Source: Bacteroidaceae bacterium
GTDB lineage: Bacteria; Bacteroidota; Bacteroidia; Bacteroidales; Bacteroidaceae
Assembly: GCA_024398535.1 (NCBI GenBank)
Contig: JAKSIY010000002.1
Span: 1 to 60,132 of the forward strand
Direction of reading: 5' to 3'
Length of the DNA stretch: 60,132 nucleotides
This document shows positions 27,878 through 35,327 of this stretch, piece by piece; the first letter of the stretch is position 1, and each line of letters starts with the position of its first letter. A model generated the notes under the pieces. It made no database searches. It was not told where the DNA came from and saw only the letters and a program-made list of their open reading frames with translations. The position numbers and the translations under genes are program-made.

Positions 27878-29254
27878 TTATTCTTCTGTTTCTTCTGCCT
27901 CAGCAACAGGGGTGGTGTCTTCCTTCTTTGAACCAAGGTATTCCGGAAGATTCATTCCTGCCTGGTCAAACAAGTCAGACATAGGTGGAATGGATTTCAT
28001 CAGGCCACTAAGGAAATTAGCGGTTGAACCCTTGCCGTCTGAATTGTTGCCTGAATCCCAGACAGTAACGTGGTCAATGTTGACACCCTTGATTGCCTCA
28101 ACCTGAGTCTTGACAATCTCAGGCAGCTTTTCTGACATGATCAGCATGAATGCCTTGGCAGCATCGCCACCGGCAGCAGTAACCATCTTGTCATAACCTG
28201 CAGCCTGCTTGGTGAGGATCTCGTAGTAACCCTTAGCCTCTGCTTCCATGCGGGCAAAGATAGCGTCAGCCTCACCCTTTGCATTGATTCTCTTCTGCTC
28301 AGCTTCAGCCTCTGCTGCTATGATTACTCTCTGCTTGTCAACTTCCTGGGCAACCAGAATGTTGGCCTGCTGGGTAGAACGCTCACGCTCGGCACGTGCA
28401 AGCTCGGCATCGCGCTCAGCAATGTAGGCGTCCTGAAGGGCCTTGGCCTGCTGAACCTTTTCTGCTGTAACTGCTATACGGAGGGCCTCAGCCTCCTTCT
28501 CACGGCGCTGGGCATCAGAGTTTGCAATCTCAACCTTGGCGTTGTTCTCACCCTGAACTGCTACGGCGTTGGCCTGTGAGGTACGGATACGTGTCTCCTT
28601 TACGGCCTCGGCCTTACCGATCTCACCGTTTCTGTCCTGCTCGGCAACACTTACCTTGGCCTCATTGATTGCCTTGGCTGCTGCCTCCTTACCAAGAGCC
28701 TGGATGTAACCTGACTCATCCTTGATATCAGTTACGTTTACGTTGATCAGTCTCAGACCGATCTTCTTGAGCTCAACCTCTACGTTCTTTGCAATCTTCT
28801 CAAGGAAGGTGTCGCGGTCAGAGTTGATCTCCTCAATTGACATGGTGGCAATAACCAGACGCAGCTGACCGAACAGGATATCCCTGGCAAGTTCCTGGAT
28901 CTCTTCTGCAGAGAGGCCAAGAAGTCTTTCGGCTGCGTTGTTCATGCTGTCCGGCTCGGTTGAGATACCTACGGTAAAGCGGCATGGAACGTCAACACGG
29001 ATGTTCTGGCGGCTCAGGGCGTTGGTCAGATTTGCATCGATTGAGATAGGTGTAAGGCTCAGGTATGCATAGTCCTGAATTACAGGCCATACGAATTTGC
29101 CGCCGCCGTGGATACACTTGGCAGAACCGCCTCCGGTCTTTCCATAAACAACCAGAACCTTGTCTGAAGGACAACGTCTGTAACGTCTGATGATTGTTGC
29201 GAAGAGTACGAAAAGGAGTACTATCGCAATGAATACGATTGCTGTAAATTCCAT
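27878..29254 (-). CDS. Flotillin-like SPFH/band 7 membrane protein
   Basis: The protein is 458 residues. An N-terminal membrane segment (about 3-22) is followed by an SPFH domain (about 30-200) and a long Ala/Glu/Arg/Lys-rich coiled coil (about 200-350) with EAEAEQKRINAKGEADA, typical of flotillins. A Gly/Ala-rich region and acidic tail follow. Such proteins scaffold membrane microdomains. The NfeD-like gene lies just upstream, a pairing well known in bacteria. A precise substrate or partner is not visible here. Confidence 0.92.
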   Translation of the reverse strand: MEFTAIVFIAIVLLFVLFATIIRRYRRCPSDKVLVVYGKTGGGSAKCIHGGGKFVWPVIQDYAYLSLTPISIDANLTNALSRQNIRVDVPCRFTVGISTEPDSMNNAAERLLGLSAEEIQELARDILFGQLRLVIATMSIEEINSDRDTFLEKIAKNVEVELKKIGLRLINVNVTDIKDESGYIQALGKEAAAKAINEAKVSVAEQDRNGEIGKAEAVKETRIRTSQANAVAVQGENNAKVEIANSDAQRREKEAEALRIAVTAEKVQQAKALQDAYIAERDAELARAERERSTQQANILVAQEVDKQRVIIAAEAEAEQKRINAKGEADAIFARMEAEAKGYYEILTKQAAGYDKMVTAAGGDAAKAFMLIMSEKLPEIVKTQVEAIKGVNIDHVTVWDSGNNSDGKGSTANFLSGLMKSIPPMSDLFDQAGMNLPEYLGSKKEDTTPVAEAEETEE

Positions 29255-29266
29255 TTTATTATGTTT

Positions 29267-29839
29267 TTATGATTTTGTTACAAGGAAAGTGTCATTTCCG
29301 ATTACCTCTTTTATAATTACTTTGGAACCGGTAGGAAGTTCCTGGGCATCGTCCGTTATGGCATCGGTCTCATGAACGGAGCCTTTCACGCTGAACTGCA
29401 CCTTGCCGCATCCGTTGCGCGATGCCGGAATGCGAAGATAGACGTCAGCGGTCAGGCCAAGTGCCTCTTCCATGTGGAATGAACCGTCATGGGCAAGACG
29501 CATCATCTGCCGGAACATAATTACGAATGCGGCAACGAAGAGAAGTCCTACAAATACGGCAATGAGATAGAGTGCCCAGCGGGCATCGATCCTGTCGTAA
29601 AGAAGAACACCGCTCCAGCCGTAACCCAGAAGGAAATTGATGAGGTTCCTGAAGGAGAACAGTCCGGACATACTGCCGTCTTCTACTCCATCGGTGGACA
29701 AATCATCAAGTCCGGCATCTGTGTCGCCGAGTCCGATGAATGTAAGTGCGGTCTGGATAACGAACACAAGGCTGGCTGAACAGGCAATAATCCAGAATGC
29801 CTTCAGTCCTCCGTCTAATGACATGAATAAATCCTGCAT
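29267..29839 (-). CDS. NfeD-like membrane protein with C-terminal OB fold
   Basis: The 190-residue protein has hydrophobic segments near residues 12-35 and 85-108, plus a weaker one near 65-80, and a soluble C-terminal beta-rich domain (about 122-190) resembling the NfeD OB fold. It lacks the N-terminal serine protease of long NfeD proteins. It precedes the flotillin gene by 12 bp; NfeD proteins act with flotillin-type SPFH proteins in membrane organisation. Likely first gene of the NfeD-flotillin-xylanase operon. Confidence 0.85.
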   Translation of the reverse strand: MQDLFMSLDGGLKAFWIIACSASLVFVIQTALTFIGLGDTDAGLDDLSTDGVEDGSMSGLFSFRNLINFLLGYGWSGVLLYDRIDARWALYLIAVFVGLLFVAAFVIMFRQMMRLAHDGSFHMEEALGLTADVYLRIPASRNGCGKVQFSVKGSVHETDAITDDAQELPTGSKVIIKEVIGNDTFLVTKS

Positions 29840-29866
29840 ATTATTTATATTAAGGTATAGTTTTCA

Positions 29867-29874
29867 CAAATATA
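29867..29874 (-). promoter_or_regulatory. Candidate -7 element for the NfeD operon
   Basis: TATATTTG on the reverse strand matches TAnnTTTG and lies 28-35 nt before the NfeD-like ATG at 29839. No clear -33 TTTG is seen. Confidence 0.45.
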
Positions 29875-29929
29875 CAACTTAGAATGGAATATGGTCATGA
29901 ATATGGTGGAAACTTTCGGATTTTCAGCT

Positions 29930-29937
29930 TATCTTTG
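29930..29937 (+). promoter_or_regulatory. Candidate -7 element for the Crp/Fnr regulator gene
   Basis: TATCTTTG matches TAnnTTTG and lies about 20 nt before ATG 29957, implying a short leader of around 13 nt. It supports the downstream start over the longer in-frame extension from 29891. Confidence 0.5.
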
Positions 29938-29956
29938 TGTGAACAACACCGTTAGC

Positions 29957-30628
29957 ATGGATAATTCCATATATGATACACTGCTGTGTCTCCCTCTTTT
30001 TCAGGGAATGACAAAAAGTGACTTCGGCATAGTGCTTGAGAAGGTCCGCTTTGGATTTCACAAGTTTGCTGCAGGACAGACTGTTGCAGAGGCTGGCAAG
30101 AGCTGTGGCAGTTTTGTGTTCCTGTTGAATGGCCGCATGAGGAGTCATCGCAGTTCAACGGATGGCCTGTTTTCCCTTACGGAAGAGATTGAGGCTCCTT
30201 ACATGATTGAGGTCTCGTCAATGTTCGGCATGAATCCTGTGTACAGGGGAACCTACGTGGCAGATGAGGAGTGCGGAATCCTGGTTATTGAGAAGCAGTT
30301 CCTTTACACAGAACTGTTCAAGTACAATGTATGCAGGATGAACATGATGAATATGCTCAGCAACAGGACTCATTCTCTGGAGCGTGATCTCTGGAATCTG
30401 ACTCCAAAGGACATGAAGGGCCGTTTCGTGCACCTGCTGATGTCTCTTTCAGACATCCCTTCTGGCCGGAAGGATGTCAGGGTAAAGATGGAAGACCTGG
30501 CTCCTGTCCTTCAGGAGACAAGGCTGAGCGTATCACGTATGCTGAATGCAATGGAAAAGGAGGGACTTGTTGTCCTGAAACGCGGCGGATTCATGGTTCC
30601 GGCGCTTGAAAAACTGATTGAGAAGTGA
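29957..30628 (+). CDS. Crp/Fnr-family transcriptional regulator
   Basis: The protein is 223 residues from ATG 29957. The N-terminal part (about 10-120) fits a cyclic-nucleotide-binding-like beta barrel (LFQGMTKSDF, AAGQTV, GSFVFLLNGRM). The C-terminal helix-turn-helix includes QETRLSVSRMLNAMEKEGLV near 185-205. No Fnr-type cysteine cluster is evident at the N-terminus, so the ligand is unknown. I rejected the upstream Met codons because a good -7 element lies inside that extension. It is followed 2 bp later by a dCMP deaminase gene. Confidence 0.88.
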   Translation: MDNSIYDTLLCLPLFQGMTKSDFGIVLEKVRFGFHKFAAGQTVAEAGKSCGSFVFLLNGRMRSHRSSTDGLFSLTEEIEAPYMIEVSSMFGMNPVYRGTYVADEECGILVIEKQFLYTELFKYNVCRMNMMNMLSNRTHSLERDLWNLTPKDMKGRFVHLLMSLSDIPSGRKDVRVKMEDLAPVLQETRLSVSRMLNAMEKEGLVVLKRGGFMVPALEKLIEK

Positions 30629-30630
30629 TT

Positions 30631-31065
30631 ATGAATGACAGGAAACAGCACGAGCTGGATTTGCGATATGCCAGGATGGCACGTATCTGGGCGGAAAACT
30701 CATATTGCGTGAGACGCAAGGTGGGTGCCCTTGTCGTAAAGGACAAGATGATAATCTCAGACGGTTACAATGGTACTCCCACCGGGTTTGAGAATATCTG
30801 TGAAGATGAGAATAATGTATCAAAGCCTTATGTGCTTCATGCAGAGGCCAATGCAATAACCAAGCTGGCCCGTTCCAACAACAGCTCCGACGGTGCTACT
30901 CTCTACATAACTGCATCGCCTTGCATTGAGTGTGCCAAGCTCATCATTCAGTCAGGAATCAGAAGGGTAATCTATTCTGAGCATTACCGCCTAACAGATG
31001 GAATTGACCTGCTGAATAGGGCAGGCATAGAAGTTGAATTTCTGGATCCGGAATCAGAATCATGA
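30631..31065 (+). CDS. Deoxycytidylate (dCMP) deaminase family protein
   Basis: The enzyme deaminates dCMP to dUMP for thymidylate synthesis. The 144-residue protein carries the zinc motif His70-Ala-Glu72 (HAEAN) and Cys98/Cys101 (PCIEC), plus DGYNGTPTG, a marker of dCMP deaminases and ComEB. ATG 30631 is preferred over a GTG at 30625 that overlaps the previous stop. It overlaps the next gene by 4 nt (ATGA), suggesting translational coupling. Confidence 0.92.
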   Translation: MNDRKQHELDLRYARMARIWAENSYCVRRKVGALVVKDKMIISDGYNGTPTGFENICEDENNVSKPYVLHAEANAITKLARSNNSSDGATLYITASPCIECAKLIIQSGIRRVIYSEHYRLTDGIDLLNRAGIEVEFLDPESES

Positions 31066-32693
31066 AAAAGAAAGATATATTCGTCTCGGTTCTGGCTCTG
31101 GCAACCGTGCTGATCCTTGGATATTCCCTGGGTATGCTCTTCTCATACAGGAATTTCCGTAAGCAGGCTGCCAGACTGGAGTATGTTCTTCGTATGAAGA
31201 GCAACAATAACAAGCTCAGCGCTCTTCTGACATCGATAGAGCAGTTGTATGTGGATTCCGTAAAGGTGGATTCCATAATAGAAAAGGTCCTGCCTGATGT
31301 GCTGAAGGAACTGGATCCGCATTCTGCCTACTTCCCGGCAGAAGAGACAAAGGAGAGCAACGATGAACTTCATGGCAGTTTTTCCGGAATTGGAATCCAG
31401 TTCTCAATACAGGAAGATACGATACATGTCAACAGTGTCATCCATGGCGGCCCTTCTGAGAAGGTCGGACTGCAGGCTGGTGACAGGATTGTCTATATAG
31501 ATGATTCCCTGTTTGCAGGAAAGAAGATTGACAGCAATGATGCCGTGAAGCACCTTAAGGGACCGGAAGGCTCTGAGGTGAAAGTGGGAATCCTCCGTCC
31601 TGGTAATACTGACATAGTTGATTTTACCATCGTGCGTGGCCCGATACCGGTAAAGAGTGTCGATGCAGCGTATATGGTCAACGATGAGGTCGGCTACATA
31701 GAGCTGAACAAGTTCGGAGAGACAACTTATCAGGAAATGATGGTAGGTCTGGCTGCATTGTCCCATCAGGGAATGAAAAGGCTGGTTGTGGACTTGCGTG
31801 GAAATACAGGTGGTTATCTTGGCGCTGCCATACAGATTGTCAATGAGTTCCTGCCCAAGGGACAGATGATAGTCTATACAGAGGGTGCCCACAGCAAATA
31901 TGCTGCGGAGTATGCCAACGGACGTGGTCGTTTCCAGGATATTCCTATGGTTGTCATGATCGATGAATCCTCGGCCAGTGCCAGTGAGATTTTTACGGGT
32001 GCCATACAGGATAATGACCGTGGCCTTGTAGTGGGCAGACGCTCGTATGGAAAGGGATTGGTACAGCAGCCAATTGATTTTACCGACGGATCAAGCATAA
32101 GACTTACCATAGCCAGATATTATACTCCTTCCGGCAGATGCATCCAGAAACCATACGGTGAAGGTGAGGATGATTACTCGATGGATCTGCTGAGACGATA
32201 TGAAAGAGGTGAGTTCTTCTCTGAGGACAGCATTCACCAGAATCAGGACCTGGTATATACGACCCGTAATGGCAGGACCGTTTACGGTGGCGGCGGCATC
32301 ATGCCTGACCACTTTGTTCCTCAGGATACAATCGGGTATAACGAGTATTATTCCCAGATAGTAAGGAAGAGTCTAGTCAACAAGTTCGTGCTCAAGCATG
32401 TTGACCAGAACCGTTCTGCACTCTCTTCCATGAAGGAGTATGAGGAGGTTCTGGGATGGATGAAGAGCAATGGGACATATTCTCAGTTCCTGCAGTTCGT
32501 GGACAGGAATGGGGTAAAGCGCCCGGGAACTGTTCCTGCCGACATCGTTGAACAGCTTCAGAGATTGCTGTCGTCAAACATGATCTACAATGTCATGGAT
32601 ATGCAGGAGTATCTGAAGTATATAAACAGCTTTGATCCTACGGTAAAGAAAGCCCTTGAAGTGCTGGCTACTTCAGGACTATCTGTGAAATGA
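31062..32693 (+). CDS. C-terminal processing peptidase (S41 family)
   Basis: This 543-residue protease has an N-terminal membrane segment (about 7-27), a PDZ domain (about 105-195) and an S41 catalytic domain with Ser306 in DESSASASE and Lys331 in SYGKG, 25 residues apart as in CtpA-type enzymes. It likely faces the periplasm and degrades or trims envelope proteins by their C-termini. Its 3' end overlaps the convergent DUF721 gene by 26 bp. Confidence 0.93.
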   Translation: MKKKDIFVSVLALATVLILGYSLGMLFSYRNFRKQAARLEYVLRMKSNNNKLSALLTSIEQLYVDSVKVDSIIEKVLPDVLKELDPHSAYFPAEETKESNDELHGSFSGIGIQFSIQEDTIHVNSVIHGGPSEKVGLQAGDRIVYIDDSLFAGKKIDSNDAVKHLKGPEGSEVKVGILRPGNTDIVDFTIVRGPIPVKSVDAAYMVNDEVGYIELNKFGETTYQEMMVGLAALSHQGMKRLVVDLRGNTGGYLGAAIQIVNEFLPKGQMIVYTEGAHSKYAAEYANGRGRFQDIPMVVMIDESSASASEIFTGAIQDNDRGLVVGRRSYGKGLVQQPIDFTDGSSIRLTIARYYTPSGRCIQKPYGEGEDDYSMDLLRRYERGEFFSEDSIHQNQDLVYTTRNGRTVYGGGGIMPDHFVPQDTIGYNEYYSQIVRKSLVNKFVLKHVDQNRSALSSMKEYEEVLGWMKSNGTYSQFLQFVDRNGVKRPGTVPADIVEQLQRLLSSNMIYNVMDMQEYLKYINSFDPTVKKALEVLATSGLSVK

Positions 32694-32958
32694 CCTGGGC
32701 CCCGACATGATTGTTGAGGGCCTCAACCAGATACGAACGTCTCATCTGCAACTCATTCCTGAGAGGTGCGGATGAGATTGTTGCATATAGGACCATGTTG
32801 TGGATTTTCAGGTCCTGGGTATATCTTGAGATGGTCTTTCCCAGAACCTGGTTCCATGCCTGTATGAGCCTGTACTCATTCAGCGGCATCTCAAGGCCGG
32901 ACTGCCTGAGGACCTGGTAAACGACGTCTGTGATGGTTTCTGTATTGTTCCTTTTCAT
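32668..32958 (-). CDS. DUF721 (DciA-like) protein
   Basis: A 96-residue protein resembling the DUF721/DciA group (LRQSGLEMPLNEY, WNQVLGKTISRYTQDL, LRNELQMRRSYLVEALN). DciA proteins load the replicative helicase in many bacteria, but short Bacteroidetes versions are less studied. The gene overlaps recF by 4 nt and follows it, a frequent recF-DUF721 arrangement. It ends in a TAG stop and overlaps the S41 protease gene tail to tail. Confidence 0.8.
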   Translation of the reverse strand: MKRNNTETITDVVYQVLRQSGLEMPLNEYRLIQAWNQVLGKTISRYTQDLKIHNMVLYATISSAPLRNELQMRRSYLVEALNNHVGAQVISQIVLK

Positions 32959-34049
32959 GATACTTCTCCGTTGCTGACGGTAAATAGCCTGTAGTCCTGT
33001 CCGATGCTGCTGAGCACTGAGTCCAGATGGCTGCGGTCCGTGTCTGTGATGAATGTCTGCCCGAAACGTTCAGAAGCGACCAGTTTCAGGATTCTTGAGA
33101 CTCTCTGCGAGTCAAGTCTGTCAAAGAGGTCGTCGAGCAGAAGCAGCGGCTTCTTTCCTGAACAGACTTCTGTCATGAAAACTGCCTGGGCTAGTTTCAG
33201 GGCGACCAGAAAACTCTTGTTCTGGCCCTGTGATCCCTCTTTCCTTATCGGAAAACCTCCAAGAGTCATCTCAAGGTCATCCTTGTGGATGCCGTGAAGG
33301 GTGTATCCTGCAGCACGGTCGCGCGCGCGTCCCTCTTCCAATTGCTGGAGGAGGCTGCCTCTCTGCATGTGTGAGCTGTAATTGAGTCCCACTGTTTCCT
33401 GCATGACTCCAATTTCCGAATACAGTTCCTGAAAGTATGGAATGAGCCTGTCAGTGAACTCGCATCGGCTTTTGTGGATTTTCTGCGCAGCCATATCCAT
33501 GACGGCCTCCCACATGGACATGAGTTCTGCCGATGGTTCTGCATCGGCCTTGAGCATGGCGTTCCTCTGGGTAAGTGCCTTGTTGTATTCTATCAGACGG
33601 TTCAGGTACTCCTTGTCATACTGTGAGATGACCTGGTCCATGAACCTACGCCTGTCTTCACTGCCGCCGGTTATTAGCTCCATGTCTGATGGGGAAATCA
33701 TGACAAGTGGAATGGAGCCGATGTGTTCTGAGAATTTCCGGTACTCCTTTCCCTGACGCTTGAATTGTTTGCGTCCATGCAGTCTGGCAGTGCAGCTGAT
33801 GTCAACCGGCTGTACGGAAGAGGAGTCGTAGGTACCGCGTATCATCATGCAGTCCTGACCGTGTCTTATGACCATCTGGTCAGACTGCGCCCATGCGCTT
33901 TTGCAGAATGAAAGGTAGTAGATGGCATCAAGGATATTGGTCTTACCCATGCCGTTGCTTCCTACCAGACAATTGATCCTGGCTGAAAAGTTCAGGTCTG
34001 CCTGCTGGATGTTTCTATAATTCAGTATGTAGAGGCTGTCAAGTTCCAC
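32955..34049 (-). CDS. recF: DNA replication and repair protein RecF
   Basis: RecF binds ATP and gapped DNA and helps load RecA with RecO and RecR. It has 364 residues. Walker A is GSNGMGKT at 30-37, the ABC signature region reads SQGQNKSFLVALKLAQA, and Walker B is LLLLDDLFDRLD. The best start is GTG at 34049, since no ATG lies at a sensible position upstream. The 138-bp gap to the divergent TPR gene should hold its promoter; CGAAATTA at 34072-34079 (TAATTTCG in reverse) is a weak candidate. Confidence 0.95.
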   Translation of the reverse strand: MELDSLYILNYRNIQQADLNFSARINCLVGSNGMGKTNILDAIYYLSFCKSAWAQSDQMVIRHGQDCMMIRGTYDSSSVQPVDISCTARLHGRKQFKRQGKEYRKFSEHIGSIPLVMISPSDMELITGGSEDRRRFMDQVISQYDKEYLNRLIEYNKALTQRNAMLKADAEPSAELMSMWEAVMDMAAQKIHKSRCEFTDRLIPYFQELYSEIGVMQETVGLNYSSHMQRGSLLQQLEEGRARDRAAGYTLHGIHKDDLEMTLGGFPIRKEGSQGQNKSFLVALKLAQAVFMTEVCSGKKPLLLLDDLFDRLDSQRVSRILKLVASERFGQTFITDTDRSHLDSVLSSIGQDYRLFTVSNGEVS

Positions 34050-34118
34050 TGGGGTCTGTCTTTTGTGAGAGCGAAATTACGTCTCTTTTCTGATATTTCT
34101 GTTTTTTTGCCGGAAATG

Positions 34119-34149
34119 TTTCCTTCAAGAAAAAAAAAGAGTATTTTTG
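34119..34149 (+). promoter_or_regulatory. Candidate promoter of the TPR protein gene
   Basis: TTTC (34119-34122), a 19-nt spacer and TATTTTTG (34142-34149) resemble the Bacteroidetes -33/-7 pair. It lies about 40 nt before ATG 34188 and inside the longer in-frame extension, supporting the downstream start. Confidence 0.5.
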
Positions 34150-34187
34150 CAGTCGCTTTTAAAAATATAAACAGCGTAAGACTATTT

Positions 34188-34877
34188 ATGGCAAAAAAGA
34201 CAGTTAAAGAGGAACCGGTACAGGGAGCAAACAATATTGAGGAGGCTCTGTCACGTTCTGAGCAGTTCATTGAAAAGTACAAGAATGTAATGGTAGGCGC
34301 AGTGGTTGCTGTTATCGTAATAGTTGCCGGTGCCATGCTTTATAAGTCAAAAGTCGTTGAACCAAAGGAGCAGAGGGTTGCAGAATACCTTTTCCCAGGT
34401 GAGAACTATTTCATGGCCGGTCAGTTTGAGGTGGCTTTGAATGGTGACAACATGGATTTCATGGGCTTTGAGGAGATTGCAAGAAACTACGGTGGTACCA
34501 AGGCCGGTAATCTTGCCAACGCCTATGCAGGTCTCTGCTGTGCTCAGCTTGACAGCTGCGAGGCTGCCATCAGCTACCTGAAGAAGTTCAAGGGCGATGA
34601 TCAGATGGTTGCTCCTTCTGTAATGCGTGCTCTGGCAGACTGCTACGTTACCGTAGGCCAGAACGATAAGGCAATTGCACTTTACCAGAAGGCTGCAAAG
34701 AAGGCAGACAATGGTCTGGTTTCTCCACAGTGCCTCATGCAGGCAGGCCTTGTATATGAGTCAATGGGCAAGAATGCCGATGCTCTCAAGATGTATAAGG
34801 AGATTCAGGCAAAGTATCCTGCTTCTTCAGAGGGTATTGACATTGAGGAGTATATCACCCGCGTTACTTCAAAGTAA
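34188..34877 (+). CDS. Membrane-anchored tetratricopeptide-repeat protein
   Basis: The protein is 229 residues. A charged N-terminus is followed by a single membrane helix (about 35-53) and a soluble domain with TPR-like helices: YAGLCCAQLDSCEAAISYL, ALADCYVTVGQNDKAIALY, and LVYESMGKNADALKMY. This is the YfgM-like/TPR layout used for envelope protein quality control, but I assign no precise function. Good start support comes from the promoter at 34119-34149. It precedes tRNA-Tyr by 16 bp. Confidence 0.8.
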   Translation: MAKKTVKEEPVQGANNIEEALSRSEQFIEKYKNVMVGAVVAVIVIVAGAMLYKSKVVEPKEQRVAEYLFPGENYFMAGQFEVALNGDNMDFMGFEEIARNYGGTKAGNLANAYAGLCCAQLDSCEAAISYLKKFKGDDQMVAPSVMRALADCYVTVGQNDKAIALYQKAAKKADNGLVSPQCLMQAGLVYESMGKNADALKMYKEIQAKYPASSEGIDIEEYITRVTSK

Positions 34878-34893
34878 TACGGGTTCTCAAGCC

Positions 34894-34976
34894 GGGTGAA
34901 TTCCAGAGTGGCCAAATGGGGCAGACTGTAAATCTGCTGTCTTTCGACTTCGGTGGTTCGAATCCATCTTCACCCA
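34894..34976 (+). tRNA. tRNA-Tyr (anticodon GTA)
   Basis: Acceptor arms GGGTGAA (34894-34900) and TTCACCC (34969-34975) pair fully, with discriminator A. The anticodon arm CAGACTGTAAATCTG carries GTA at 34928-34930. A long variable arm (class II) and a T arm with GGTTCGAATCC follow, as expected for bacterial tRNA-Tyr. CCA is not encoded. Confidence 0.95.
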
Positions 34977-34979
34977 CAA

Positions 34980-35005
34980 AAAAGCAGTCAGGAATGACTG
35001 CTTTT
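34980..35005 (+). terminator. Terminator after tRNA-Tyr
   Basis: AAAGCAGTCA and TGACTGCTTT form a perfect stem around GGAA, with flanking A and T runs. It lies 4 nt past the tRNA. Confidence 0.85.
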
Positions 35006-35051
35006 CTGTTTATATATCCTATCTTTGTTTTGAACTATAAACTTAACGATA

Positions 35052-35327
35052 ATGGCAAGTCGCAGAACATTGAAGAAGACCATTGACTACGTGGTCGGTG
35101 ACATCCTTACAGAGTGCATCGTATGTTACAACTACATACCAGGAGTTGATGCAGAGAAGGTGCTGGCTGTAATGAATGAGGTAACCAGGATTGATTCCGA
35201 ATTCATCAAGAGAATAAGCCATACAGAGCCGGGCCAGGCAAAGATGTATTACAGGGAACTCAGAAAGGAGTTCGGTGAAAAGATCTCTGCTGCCATTGAA
35301 AAGATGGCAGACATGAAAAAGAAGTGA
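35052..35327 (+). CDS. Small protein of unknown function
   Basis: A 91-residue, mostly helical, basic protein with no signal peptide (ASRRTLKKTIDYVVGDILTE at the start, many Lys and Glu at the end). It is preceded by a probable start region just after the tRNA terminator and overlaps the next gene by one base (TGATG). I do not recognise a family; it has the look of a conserved Bacteroidales hypothetical. Confidence 0.7.
   Translation: MASRRTLKKTIDYVVGDILTECIVCYNYIPGVDAEKVLAVMNEVTRIDSEFIKRISHTEPGQAKMYYRELRKEFGEKISAAIEKMADMKKK

Noticed and set aside
29957..30628. Fnr-type oxygen sensor
   Set aside because: No N-terminal cysteine cluster suited to a 4Fe-4S site is visible, so only the Crp/Fnr superfamily is supported.
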